A stretch of DNA of 15,376 nucleotides from Ga0077536 sp943370145 (GTDB lineage: Bacteria > Pseudomonadota > Gammaproteobacteria > Ga0077536). The stretch covers positions 1 through 15,376 of the forward strand of contig CALRPY020000081.1 in the NCBI GenBank assembly GCA_943370145.1, read 5' to 3'. Under the pieces are notes generated by a model. That model saw only the letters and a program-made list of their open reading frames with translations, was not told where the DNA came from and ran no database searches. Position numbers and translations under genes: made by a program. Of this stretch, positions 6,456 through 14,700 are shown in pieces. The number at the start of each line of letters is the position of its first letter. The stretch's first letter is position 1.

Positions 6456-7406
6456 TCAGCGTTGCCGCGCGATCAGCGCATCGAGTTCCGCGATCAGCGC
6501 GCGCGCCTCGTCGCCCTGCGGGATCGGCTTGCCCGAGTCACGCCACGCCACCGCGTCCTTGAAGCCGTGGGCCTGGGCATGACGCCGGAACCACATGCCC
6601 TCGGGGTTGTGCCGGGTGATGCCGTCGAACACGGTCGCGAGCGTCTGGCTCGCGAGCAGGCCCATGCGTTCGACGGCCTCGTTCACGATCATCTTCTGCA
6701 TCTGCAACATGCCGACGGGCACGCCCGTCATGCGTGCGGCCAGCGCATCGACCGCGGCATCGAGCGCCGCCGCCGGCACCGCTTCGCTGACCAGGCCCCA
6801 GTCACAGGCAGTGCGGCCGTCGATCAGATCGCCGGTCAGCAGCATGCGCTTGGCGCGCTCGGGCCCGAGACGATAGGTCCAGTGCGCCGTGGTCGGACAG
6901 CCCCACACCCTGGTCGGCATGTAACCGATGCGCGCGCTGTCCTCCATCACGATCTGATCGCAGCACAGCGCGATGTCCGAGCCACCCGCGATGGCGTACT
7001 TGTGCACCCGCGCGATGGTGGGCTTCGGCGAGCGCCACAGCGCCATGAAATCGTCCGTGTAGCGCCGCATCGCGCGGTAGTCGACCATTGGATCCCAAGG
7101 CGCGCGCTCCTGCTTGCACGGGTGATCGCCCTCGCCCTCGCCGAACAGGCCGATGTCATAACCGGCGCAGAATGCGGCGCCCGCGCCCTGCACGATGATG
7201 ACGTGGATGTCGTCATCCGCGTTCGCGAGATCGACCGCCGCGCGGATCTCGCCTGGCGTGACATCGGTGATCGCGTTCAGCCGTTCCGGCCGATTGAAGG
7301 TGATGCGGGCGACGCGCGGGTTGGATGCGTCGCGGGTCAGGGTCAGTGTCGTGAAGCCCGTCGCGTCGAACAGGGCTGGCCCCGTCCCCGGTCGGTCAAC
7401 GCTCAT
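6456..7406 (-). CDS. Crotonase-fold enoyl-CoA hydratase-like protein, first in operon
   Basis: This 316-aa protein is longer than standard crotonases because of an insertion after the first oxyanion strand (about 88-115) and a C-terminal extension. It keeps the CoA fold signatures: FNRPERLNAI (37-46), AFCAGYDIGLFGE (78-90) and AIAGGSDIALCCDQIVMED. At the positions of rat Glu144 and Glu164 it has Asp144 and Pro164 (IGYMPTRVWG), so both canonical catalytic glutamates are absent. The acyl-CoA-binding fold is clear; the reaction is not. The start is supported by GGAGGG (7413-7418) 6 bases upstream. It is followed 13 bases later by a second crotonase. The pair suggests a fatty-acid, steroid or aromatic acyl-CoA pathway, but no other pathway gene is in the window. 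Confidence 0.9.
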   Translation of the reverse strand: MSVDRPGTGPALFDATGFTTLTLTRDASNPRVARITFNRPERLNAITDVTPGEIRAAVDLANADDDIHVIIVQGAGAAFCAGYDIGLFGEGEGDHPCKQERAPWDPMVDYRAMRRYTDDFMALWRSPKPTIARVHKYAIAGGSDIALCCDQIVMEDSARIGYMPTRVWGCPTTAHWTYRLGPERAKRMLLTGDLIDGRTACDWGLVSEAVPAAALDAAVDALAARMTGVPVGMLQMQKMIVNEAVERMGLLASQTLATVFDGITRHNPEGMWFRRHAQAHGFKDAVAWRDSGKPIPQGDEARALIAELDALIARQR

Positions 7407-7488
7407 CGTCGTCCCTCCAGCGATTGCAGAGTTCAGACCGGCGTGGCGGGCTCCCGCTGGCCGGGCAGCAACCCGGCGGAATTACCAC

Positions 7489-7510
7489 CCGCGGGCCACC
7501 CGGCCCGCGG
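7489..7510. repeat. GC-rich hairpin in crotonase leader
   Basis: CCGCGGGCC (7489-7497) pairs perfectly with GGCCCGCGG (7502-7510) around a 4-base loop. It lies about 85-105 bases upstream of the crotonase start. It could end readthrough from the HAF gene or lie in the leader RNA. No T-tract follows on either strand. Confidence 0.4.
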
Positions 7511-7616
7511 CACGGTCTGGACGCTGAACATGCCGATCCACCCGACGCAACGCAAGCAGCAGCGGTGACCATCGGCGGTGCGGGCTTGCGGCCTCGAGAC
7601 CCTGGCCCCGGCGCGG

Positions 7617-7713
7617 CCCAATAAGGGACAAGCCCAATAAGGGACAGACCACGATTAGCGACCCAATAAGGGACAGACCTCGATTAGGAAACCGTGGTCT
7701 GTCCCCCATTACT
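7617..7713. repeat. REP-like cluster: three AATAAGGGACA direct repeats plus an inverted copy
   Basis: CCCAATAAGGGACA occurs three times, at 7617-7630, 7633-7646 and 7662-7675. The last two copies extend into GACC(A/T)CGATTAG, giving a tandem unit of 29 bases. An inverted partner follows: GGGACAGACCACG (7641-7653) is perfectly complementary to 7693-7705. Similar GGGGACAGACC strings flank REP-associated tyrosine transposase remnants in many proteobacteria; that attribution is from memory. No transposase is encoded here. Confidence 0.75.
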
Positions 7714-7745
7714 CTCCGTGTGCCCCATTACTCCCCGGATGAAGC

Positions 7746-9377
7746 CTATTTTCCCGTCGCCCGCCGCCGCCACAGCAGCCCAATCCCGCCGAGCATCGCG
7801 AGCCACGCCGGCGGCAGCGGCACCGGCGCCGGTGCGACGCCGAGCATCACCCCGCCCCCATCGCTCGCCACCACCGACCAGCCGAACAGGCTGGTGGCCT
7901 GGAAGTCGCCGTTGGCGAGCCCCGGCAGGAGGATATTGTCGAGCAGCACCGTGCTGCCGGCGGGACCATCCAGCCTGAACTGCAGCAGCGGGTTGCTGCG
8001 GCCGAGCAGGTTCGCATGATGGTTGGCATCGATGGCGAAGCTCACGGTCCGGAACACGTCGCCATCGGGGGTCAGCGTCGCCAGCAGTTCGTCCGCCAGC
8101 GTCACGGTGAGCGTGCCGCTGCCCGTCGTGAAGCGGTAGTCGAAGCCGAGCGTGTAACCCTCGGTCGGCGTCGTGCCGAGCAGCATCTGGTTCAGGCTCA
8201 CGGGAGAACCGGTGACGAGCTGCGCGACCTGGTCCTCTTCGAGCACGCTGCCGAGCGGCGCATCGAGTCGCACCAGCCAGCCGGCGTAGTTCGCGCCGTT
8301 ACGGCCCCAGCCCACGATCGTGCGCCCGTCGGCCGAAATGTCCTCCGCCCCCAGCAGCGTCCAGTTCGCGAGGCCCGTCGTGCCCAGATCGTTCAGCAGG
8401 GTCTGCAGGTTGCGCATGCCGTGCTCGGCATCCCAGATGAAGGCACGCTCGCGATCCTGGCCGAAGTAGAACACCGCGCTGTTGCCGACGACGACCGCGC
8501 CGTCGGCGGACGCAGCCGTGGCAACGCTGCGGAAACTCGAATCGCTGGTCAGGGCGCCCAGCGACTGCATCACGCCGTTCTCCCAGCGGAAGGCTTCGAC
8601 GGTGGCCTCGTTCAGGATATTCAGCGCGCCGCTGGAACCGATCACCACGCGGCCATCGGACGACACCCCGTTCGCCGCGCTGAACGGCTTTGCGGCATGC
8701 AGGTAGCCGAGCGACTGCGGGTCGGTGCCGACGACGCGTCTCGCGATGCCGTCGACGCCGGTGCCCACGATCACGCCGCCGTTGGCGCTGACGCCGGTCG
8801 CGTCCTCGAGGCCGTTGATGGGCTCGATGCCGGACGCGGTCCACTTCGCGGCCTGCAGGCCGAGATTGGAATCGCTCTGGCCGACGATGACGCTGCCGTC
8901 ATCACTGATGTCCTTGGCCGAACTGTAGAAGCTGTAGAAATAAAGACCCGGCAGGTCGCCCAACCCCTGCGCGCCCGTCGCCGCGCTCCAGCGCAGCCCC
9001 TCGGTCTGCGACGAGCCGCTGCTGGTGCTGTGGCCTTCACCGACGACGATGCCGCCGTCGGCCGAAATGCCGTCCGCCAGGCTGTCGAAACTGCTGCCGG
9101 CAAGGTCGCCCAGCCCGGCGACGGTGGCGCTGTTGCCCGAGATCGTCCAGCGCGTCGCTTCGAAACCATTACTGCCGGCCGACGCCGCGGAACCGGCAAA
9201 CCCCGCAGCCATGTGCCCATACGCAGTGACCGAGGTGGCCGCGCTGAAATTCAGCCCGCCCGCCAGATCCGGCAGCGGTATGAAGACCGGCGCGGCCACG
9301 GCCGCACCCGCGAAACCCAGCATCCAGATCGCGCTCAACAGCAGGCCGCCGTGGCGGCACTTCAGGTTCATGTTCAT
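7746..9377 (-). CDS. Exported HAF-repeat protein with VPLPPA (PEP-CTERM-like) sorting tail
   Basis: This is a 543-aa secreted or surface protein. The signal peptide (about 1-29) ends at AVA-AP. Six imperfect repeats of the form xISADGxxVVG follow near residues 103, 156, 195, 237, 288 and 346, interspersed with EAFRW/RAFIW strands, as in HAF-type extracellular repeat proteins with a propeller-like layout. A beta-rich region (about 375-510) precedes a C-terminal sorting tail: PVPLPP, a hydrophobic helix (AWLAMLGGIGLLW) and RRR. Exosortase processing is expected from this tail; the enzyme is not in the window. AGGAG lies 8-9 bases upstream of the ATG. A start two codons later is also possible. 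The biological role is unknown. It is divergent from another protein with the same tail type. Confidence 0.88.
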   Translation of the reverse strand: MNMNLKCRHGGLLLSAIWMLGFAGAAVAAPVFIPLPDLAGGLNFSAATSVTAYGHMAAGFAGSAASAGSNGFEATRWTISGNSATVAGLGDLAGSSFDSLADGISADGGIVVGEGHSTSSGSSQTEGLRWSAATGAQGLGDLPGLYFYSFYSSAKDISDDGSVIVGQSDSNLGLQAAKWTASGIEPINGLEDATGVSANGGVIVGTGVDGIARRVVGTDPQSLGYLHAAKPFSAANGVSSDGRVVIGSSGALNILNEATVEAFRWENGVMQSLGALTSDSSFRSVATAASADGAVVVGNSAVFYFGQDRERAFIWDAEHGMRNLQTLLNDLGTTGLANWTLLGAEDISADGRTIVGWGRNGANYAGWLVRLDAPLGSVLEEDQVAQLVTGSPVSLNQMLLGTTPTEGYTLGFDYRFTTGSGTLTVTLADELLATLTPDGDVFRTVSFAIDANHHANLLGRSNPLLQFRLDGPAGSTVLLDNILLPGLANGDFQATSLFGWSVVASDGGGVMLGVAPAPVPLPPAWLAMLGGIGLLWRRRATGK

Positions 9378-9729
9378 CGAAGCGACTCCTGACCCAGCGT
9401 CGTTTTCGTACGTCTGTTCCTACGCTAGACGCGGCGCGATTTCCGATGCTGATCCCGATCAGTCCGGCCACCGTTCCAGGCTGCCGGTGGCGCCGGCGAG
9501 GCGTGCATGCAGTGTCGATGAAACGCCGAATCCGCTCGCGGCGCTGACGCCGCGGCGTGTGCGGGCCGGGGCGGCGCGTGCGCTGCGCCTTGCGGCGTGT
9601 GACCTGGCGGGCGATGGCAGGCGACTTGATCCAGCGCAGTGGCTCCGCGCCCGGAACCTGAAGAATCCGAAGCTGCCGATCATCGGCACGGGCAAGGGAC
9701 GTTCAGGCCATCACATTCAGGGAGACACC
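9378..9729. other. Divergent intergenic region between two sorting-tail protein genes
   Basis: This 352-base region must hold promoters for both flanking genes. A small hairpin-capable palindrome, CTGAT(CCCG)ATCAG, lies at 9449-9462. I see no convincing sigma-70 or sigma-54 promoter and no gene. A frame stays open through most of it on the plus strand, but without protein-like features. Confidence 0.4.
9720..9724 (+). promoter_or_regulatory. Ribosome binding site deciding a GTG start
   Basis: GGGAG lies 5 bases before GTG at 9730. The protein from that GTG begins with a perfect signal peptide, which settles the start although the frame is open far upstream. Confidence 0.65.
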
Positions 9730-10533
9730 GTGAGGAAAATCATCACTTCCATTGCAGCAATCGCCGCCGCAGGCGTGGCGGCATCCGCCACCGCGGCCCC
9801 GATCTACCACAGCGCGGGCCTGCGGACCTACGTGCAGGCCGCGAACTGGCCGCCCGCGGCCGGCGGTGTCGAGGACAAGGAGCACGCCGGAGAAGGCCGC
9901 TTCTACCCGAACCCGATCGGCGCGCTGCCCTCGTCGTTCAACTTCGATACCTCCGCGATCCAGACCGTCACCGATGGCGACATCGAGCGCACGGTCAGCG
10001 CATCCGCAAGCCTCGACACCTCGTGGATCAGCCAGCACGCAGGAACGGTCGAGCTCTTCTACACCTACCACACGGAGAACATCCTGGCAGGTGACTCGCT
10101 GCCCACCGGCGACGGTTTCCATTACTACTTCCAGGCCGACGCGAGCGGCGACTTCCTCGTCGACTACACGGTCACGGGCGCCGCAGACGACGACTCGCCG
10201 AACCTGCACTTCGGCATCGTGCTGTGGAAATACAGCGGCGACCTGCAGTTCCCGCGCAGCGCCGCGGGCTTCCAGGACGTCACGGCACAGATGATCCTGG
10301 CCGGCGCCAACGATGCGCTGGCATGGCCGGTGGAGGCGGGCGCCTTCTACCTGTTCGAACTCTATGCCGGCGGCGACGAGGCCGGCGGCCTCGGGACCAC
10401 CATGGGCAGCGCGAGCGGCATTTTCAGCTTTGCGGCGCCGGTGCCACTGCCGCCGGCGCTGCCCCTGCTGGGCGCGGCCTTGTCCGCCATCGGTCTGGTG
10501 GCACGACGGAAGCAGGCTCGCGCGCCCGGCTGA
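9730..10533 (+). CDS. Exported protein of unknown role with VPLPPA (PEP-CTERM-like) sorting tail
   Basis: This 267-aa protein starts at GTG. It has a signal peptide (RKIITSIAAIAAAGVAASATA, cleavage before APIYHS) and a beta-rich body. The last 32 residues form a sorting tail: PVPLPPALPLL, a hydrophobic stretch and the basic end VARRKQAR. Exosortase-dependent export or cell-surface retention is expected from the tail. The body (FYPNPIGALPSSFNF, ELFYTYHTENI, LHFGIVLWKYSGDLQ) matches no family I can name. It resembles other PEP-CTERM proteins with a jelly-roll-like fold only in general composition. The tail is nearly the same type as in the divergent HAF-repeat gene, suggesting the same exosortase handles both. 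Confidence 0.85.
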   Translation: MRKIITSIAAIAAAGVAASATAAPIYHSAGLRTYVQAANWPPAAGGVEDKEHAGEGRFYPNPIGALPSSFNFDTSAIQTVTDGDIERTVSASASLDTSWISQHAGTVELFYTYHTENILAGDSLPTGDGFHYYFQADASGDFLVDYTVTGAADDDSPNLHFGIVLWKYSGDLQFPRSAAGFQDVTAQMILAGANDALAWPVEAGAFYLFELYAGGDEAGGLGTTMGSASGIFSFAAPVPLPPALPLLGAALSAIGLVARRKQARAPG

Positions 10534-10548
10534 GCGCGGGCCCGACCT

Positions 10549-10588
10549 GCGCCCCGCCCCGCCCCGCGCAAGCGCGCAGGCGGGGCGC
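10549..10588. terminator. GC-rich hairpin between convergent genes
   Basis: GCGCCCCGCC (10549-10558) pairs with GGCGGGGCGC (10579-10588), and an inner GCGC-AA-GCGC can extend it. It lies between the plus-strand sorting-tail gene (ends 10533) and the minus-strand oxidoreductase (ends 10600). No T-run follows, so it may be a Rho-independent-like pause or only a GC-rich palindrome. Confidence 0.45.
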
Positions 10589-10599
10589 GCGCGGCAGCG

Positions 10600-11607
10600 T
10601 CACGGCACGCTCAGGCAAATCTTCCCGAAGTGCGCCTGCGCGGCCTGGTGGCGGAATGCATCGGCGATGCGGGCCAGCGGGAACGTCGAGTCGATGACCG
10701 GCCGGATGCCGGTGGCCTCCAGCGCGGCGATCATGTTTTCCTGGTCCTCGATCGAGCCCACCGTGATGCCGGACAGCGTGATGTTCTTCCACATCAGCGT
10801 CGCCGTCGGCACGTCGCCGCCCCAACCTGCCAGCACGCCAATCAGCGAGATGTGGCCGCCGACGCGGGTCGCGGCGATCGACTGCGGCAGCGTGCCCGAG
10901 CCGCCAATCTCGACGACCTCGTCGACGCCGCGGCCGCCGGTCAGTTCGAGCGCCGCCTCGCCCCAGTTCGGCGTATCCCGGTAGTTGATGAGGTGATCGG
11001 CGCCCAGCGCGCGCAGGCGCTCGAGCTTGGCGGCCGACGACGAGGTCGCGATCACGCGCGCGCCGACGGCCTTGGCGAACTGCAGCGCGAACACCGACAC
11101 GCCGCCCGTGCCCTGCGTCAGCACCCAATCGCCGGCGCGGATGGCGTTCTCGACGAACAGTGCGCGCCATGCGGTCAGCGCGGCACAGGGCAGCGTCGCG
11201 GCCTCGGCCCAGCCGTAGCCGGCCGGGATGCGCGTGAAGGCGGATGCCGGCATGCAGACGTACTCGGCGGCGAAGCCGTCGACGTGGTCGCCGGGCACTC
11301 CGCGCGCACGCATCGCCGACACGGGCCCGGCCGGCCAGTTCGGGAAGAAGGTCGACATCACCGCGTCACCGACCGCGAAGCGCGTGACGCCCGCCCCGAG
11401 CGCGACAACCTCGCCGGCGCCGTCGGACATGGGGATACGGCCGTCGGCGACCGGCAGCACGCCGGAGACCACCGCGTAATCGTGGTAATTGAGCGAGTTC
11501 GCGCGCACGCGCACGCAGAGCTCGCCGGGCCCGGGCGCGGGATCGGCGCGTTCGGCGAGCGCCAGGCGCTCGAGCGTGGCGGGATTCCTGACTTCGATGA
11601 ATTGCAT
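10600..11607 (-). CDS. NAD(P)-dependent zinc-less MDR oxidoreductase (quinone oxidoreductase/alcohol dehydrogenase-like)
   Basis: This 335-aa protein belongs to the medium-chain dehydrogenase/reductase superfamily. The N-terminal GroES-like domain reads RVRANSLNYHDYAVVSG (about 33-49). The Rossmann nucleotide-binding fold begins at VLTQGTGGVSVFALQFAKA (162-180) and continues to the acceptor strand ARVIATSSS (183-191). Position 40 is Asn where zinc-dependent members have the catalytic Cys, and the four-Cys structural zinc lobe is absent. It is therefore of the quinone-oxidoreductase-like zinc-free type, reducing an alkene or quinone or oxidising an alcohol; the substrate cannot be read. The start at 11607 is chosen because AGGAGG (11618-11623) lies 10 bases upstream and MQFIEVRNPATLERL aligns with family N-termini. 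It is divergent from the SNF2 gene. Confidence 0.9.
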   Translation of the reverse strand: MQFIEVRNPATLERLALAERADPAPGPGELCVRVRANSLNYHDYAVVSGVLPVADGRIPMSDGAGEVVALGAGVTRFAVGDAVMSTFFPNWPAGPVSAMRARGVPGDHVDGFAAEYVCMPASAFTRIPAGYGWAEAATLPCAALTAWRALFVENAIRAGDWVLTQGTGGVSVFALQFAKAVGARVIATSSSAAKLERLRALGADHLINYRDTPNWGEAALELTGGRGVDEVVEIGGSGTLPQSIAATRVGGHISLIGVLAGWGGDVPTATLMWKNITLSGITVGSIEDQENMIAALEATGIRPVIDSTFPLARIADAFRHQAAQAHFGKICLSVP

Positions 11608-11617
11608 GGGGGTGGTT

Positions 11618-11623
11618 CCTCCT
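11618..11623 (-). promoter_or_regulatory. Ribosome binding site deciding the MDR oxidoreductase start
   Basis: AGGAGG on the minus strand lies 10 bases before the ATG at 11607. The frame is open further upstream into the divergent gene's region, but without a comparable site. Confidence 0.65.
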
Positions 11624-11637
11624 GAATGAGCTGGCGT

Positions 11638-11670
11638 GGGCCGGCGCGACATGTCTCGCCGCGCCGGCCC
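11638..11670. repeat. 11-bp inverted repeat in a divergent promoter region
   Basis: GGGCCGGCGCG (11638-11648) pairs perfectly with CGCGCCGGCCC (11660-11670) across an 11-base loop that itself contains ACATGT. It lies between the divergent oxidoreductase and SNF2 genes, next to TGTATAC (11675-11681), a possible -10-like element. It could be an operator or an RNA hairpin. No -35 element is evident. Confidence 0.45.
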
Positions 11671-11794
11671 GGACTGTATACGCACCGCGCGCGTCATGGC
11701 ACCTGCGCGGGCGCGCGAGGCTTCCGCCCCCACCCGGCTTTCCGTAGCCTGCGCAGCCTGCCACGATAAGAGGCTTGTGCAGCTGAACCAGGCC

Positions 11795-14700
11795 ATGAAA
11801 CTCACCCATCGGCATATCCAGCACGCGGTCGGCGCCCCGGGTTACCAGCGGGGGCTGGAGTACCACGCGTCCGGCAAGGTGCTCGAACTCGACGCGTTCG
11901 AGGGCCCGCACGGCGTGCAAATCGACGCCAGCACCTCGGGCAGCGGCGGCGCGGTCTACGAGCAGCGCATCGCGCTCATTTTCCGCGACCAGGACGTCGA
12001 GATCGACGGCCAGTGCACCTGCCCGATGCTGTACAACTGCAAGCACGTCGCGGCCGTGTGCTGCGCCTGGTACGCACGCCAGCATCCGCGGCCGCACGCG
12101 CCGGAAGCCCCGTCGGCGATGCTGAACTGGCTGGCGCAACTCGCGCAGGCCGGCGCCGTGCAGGCGCCCCTCGAAGAGGGCGACGAATACATCGCCTACG
12201 TGTTCGACATCGCCACGACGGGTCGCGGGGAGCGCGCGCGCGAATCGGTGCGTCTCGAATCCCGCGTCGTGAAGCGGCGGGGCCACGGTCGGAAGCCGAC
12301 GCGCGGCCGCGCGATCGACCTGGAAAGTTCGGCGTTCGGCTACGGCATGGCCTCGCGCGTCGCCACGTCGCTCGATCGCGAAATCGCGACCCTGCTGTCC
12401 GGACTGCACGTCTACCACGCGGGCTATGCCATCCGCGGCCGCGCCGCCTACCACGCACTGCAGCTGGTCCTCGACAGCGGCCGCGCCCACTGGGCCGATG
12501 CGGGCAGTCCACCGCTGGCGCGCGGTCCGGCGCGCCAGCTACGCCTGCGCTGGGAAGCCCGCTCGCCGACCCTGCTGGCGCTCGACGCCGAGGTCGAAGA
12601 CGGCGGTTTCGTGCTGCCCTGCGAGCCCCCGCTCTACCTCGATCCGGCCACGCACACCGTCGGCGAGCTCGACGGCGGCGGGCTCAGCGGCGCGCAACTC
12701 GCGCTGCTCGACTCGGCGCCACCGCTCCCGGCGGCGGAAGCGATGAAGGTCTCCGCCGCGCTGCTGTCGCGTTACCGCAGCCTGCCCGTCCCGCCGCCGG
12801 CCGCGGTGGACATCCGGGAGAACCGCGGCCACGCGCCACGGCCGGTCGTGCGGATCAGCGGCGACCTCGACTTCGGCGCGCCGCGCGCCTGGCTGACGCT
12901 CGACTTCCGCTACGGCGAGGACGTGCTGCCAGCGGCGCCCGGCACCGCCGTGAGCACCCTGCAGACGCCCAGCGGCTTCGTCAGCGTCACCCGCGACCGG
13001 CAGGCCGAACAGGCCGCGCACGAACGCCTGCGCGCGCTCGGCTTCGAGCGCCCGCCGATCTCGCCCGACTTCCAACGCCCCGAGGCGGCCGGCTACGTCG
13101 CGCGCGGCGAGGACGAACTCGCCTCCGTCGCGCACTGGTCCGGGCTGCTGCGCGAACGCGCGGCGCTCGCCGCGGAAGGCTGGGACATCACGCTCGACCC
13201 GAGCTTCCCGCTGCGCTTCGAAACCGCGGACTGGGTCGCCGAAATCGACGGCGACGACGAGCGCACCGACTGGTTCGGCCTCTCCTTCGCCTTCGAGGTC
13301 GATGGCGAACGCATCCCGCTGATCGAGGTGCTGGCGCCGCTGCTCGGCGAGGACTGGTCGCGGCTGCCCGAGATGGTCTGCGTGCCCATCGGCGCGCAGC
13401 GCTACGTGGAAGTCGCCCGCGCGCGCCTGCAACCGCTGCTGGACCTGCTGCGTGAACTGTTCGACCGCCTCCCGGCGGGCGCAGGCGGGGCGTTGCGCGT
13501 GTCGCGCCTCGACGCGCCGCTGCTCGATGAACTCACGGCGCAGGGCGTGCAGATCAAGGGCGGGCAGCGCTGGCGAGAACTTGCCGAGCGCCTGCGCGAT
13601 TTCACGGAACTTGCGCCGGTCACGCCGGACCCTGCGCTCAAGGCCGAACTGCGGCCGTACCAGTTGAAGGGTCTTGCCTGGCTGCAGTTCCTGCGCGACT
13701 ACGGTTTCAACGGCATCCTCGCCGACGACATGGGCCTCGGCAAGACGCTGCAGGCGCTCGCCCACTTCGTCACCGAAAAGGCGGCGGGCCGGCTCACGGC
13801 GCCCGTGCTCGTCGTCGCGCCCACCAGCCTGATGGGCAACTGGCGGCGCGAGGCGGCGCGTTTCGCGCCGACGCTCAGTGTCCAGGTGCTGCACGGTCCG
13901 GAGCGCCACGCGCGTTACGGGCAGGCGGAGACCACCGATCTCCTGTTGACGACCTACCCGCTGCTCCCACGCGACGCGGACCGCCTGCGCAAACTCGAAT
14001 TCCACAGCGTCGTCCTCGACGAAGCGCAGCACGTCAAGAACCCGCGCGCCAAGGCGGCGCTCGTCGTGCGTGCCCTTAACGCCCGACATCGCCTATGCCT
14101 CACCGGCACGCCGCTCGAGAACAACCTCGGCGAACTGTGGGCGCTGTTCGATTTCCTGATGCCGGGCTTTCTCGGCGATGCGGAGACCTTCCGCCGCGTC
14201 TATCGCACGCCGATTGAAATCCACCACCATCCCGAACGCCAGGCGGCGCTTGCGCGCCGCATCGCGCCTTTCATGCTCCGCCGCACCAAGCAGGCGGTGG
14301 CGACCGAGCTGCCGCCGAAGACCGAGATCGTCGAGCGCATCGGCATCGACGGCACGCAGGCCGAGCTCTACGAGAGCGTGCGCGTGACGGTCGATCGCCG
14401 CGTGCGCGAGGCGATCGCGAGCCAGGGCCTCGCGCGCAGCCACATCACGGTGCTGGACGCGCTGCTCAAGCTGCGCCAGGTGTGCTGCGATCCGCGCCTC
14501 CTGCCCGTCGACAGCAGCACGCGCCCGGCGCCGTCGGCGAAGCTCGAACGCCTGCTCGAACTGCTGGAGGAATTGCGCGCCGAGGGACGGCGGGTGCTGG
14601 TGTTCTCGCAGTTCACGTCGATGCTCGCGCTGATCGAGGAGGCACTGGAAGCGCGCGCCATCGCCTACGCGAAACTCACCGGCAAGACCAAGAAGCGGGA

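Larger units (their letters stand above)
7407..7745. other. Repeat-rich spacer upstream of the crotonase operon
   Basis: The 339 bases between the crotonase operon start and the HAF-protein stop contain a 9-bp GC-rich hairpin (7489-7497 with 7502-7510) and the REP-like repeat cluster at 7617-7713. I see no gene. The crotonase promoter should lie here, but no convincing -35/-10 pair could be picked out by eye. Confidence 0.5.

Noticed and set aside
8016..9392. Plus-strand frame of 458 codons opposite the HAF-repeat gene
   Set aside because: Its sequence is rich in A, R, Q, H and G in the manner of high-GC antisense frames. The opposite strand has a signal peptide, six repeats and a sorting tail.
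12539..14089. Minus-strand frame of 516 codons opposite the SNF2 gene
   Set aside because: The plus-strand frame carries every SNF2 motif in order. The antisense frame has no motif and arises from GC-biased third positions.
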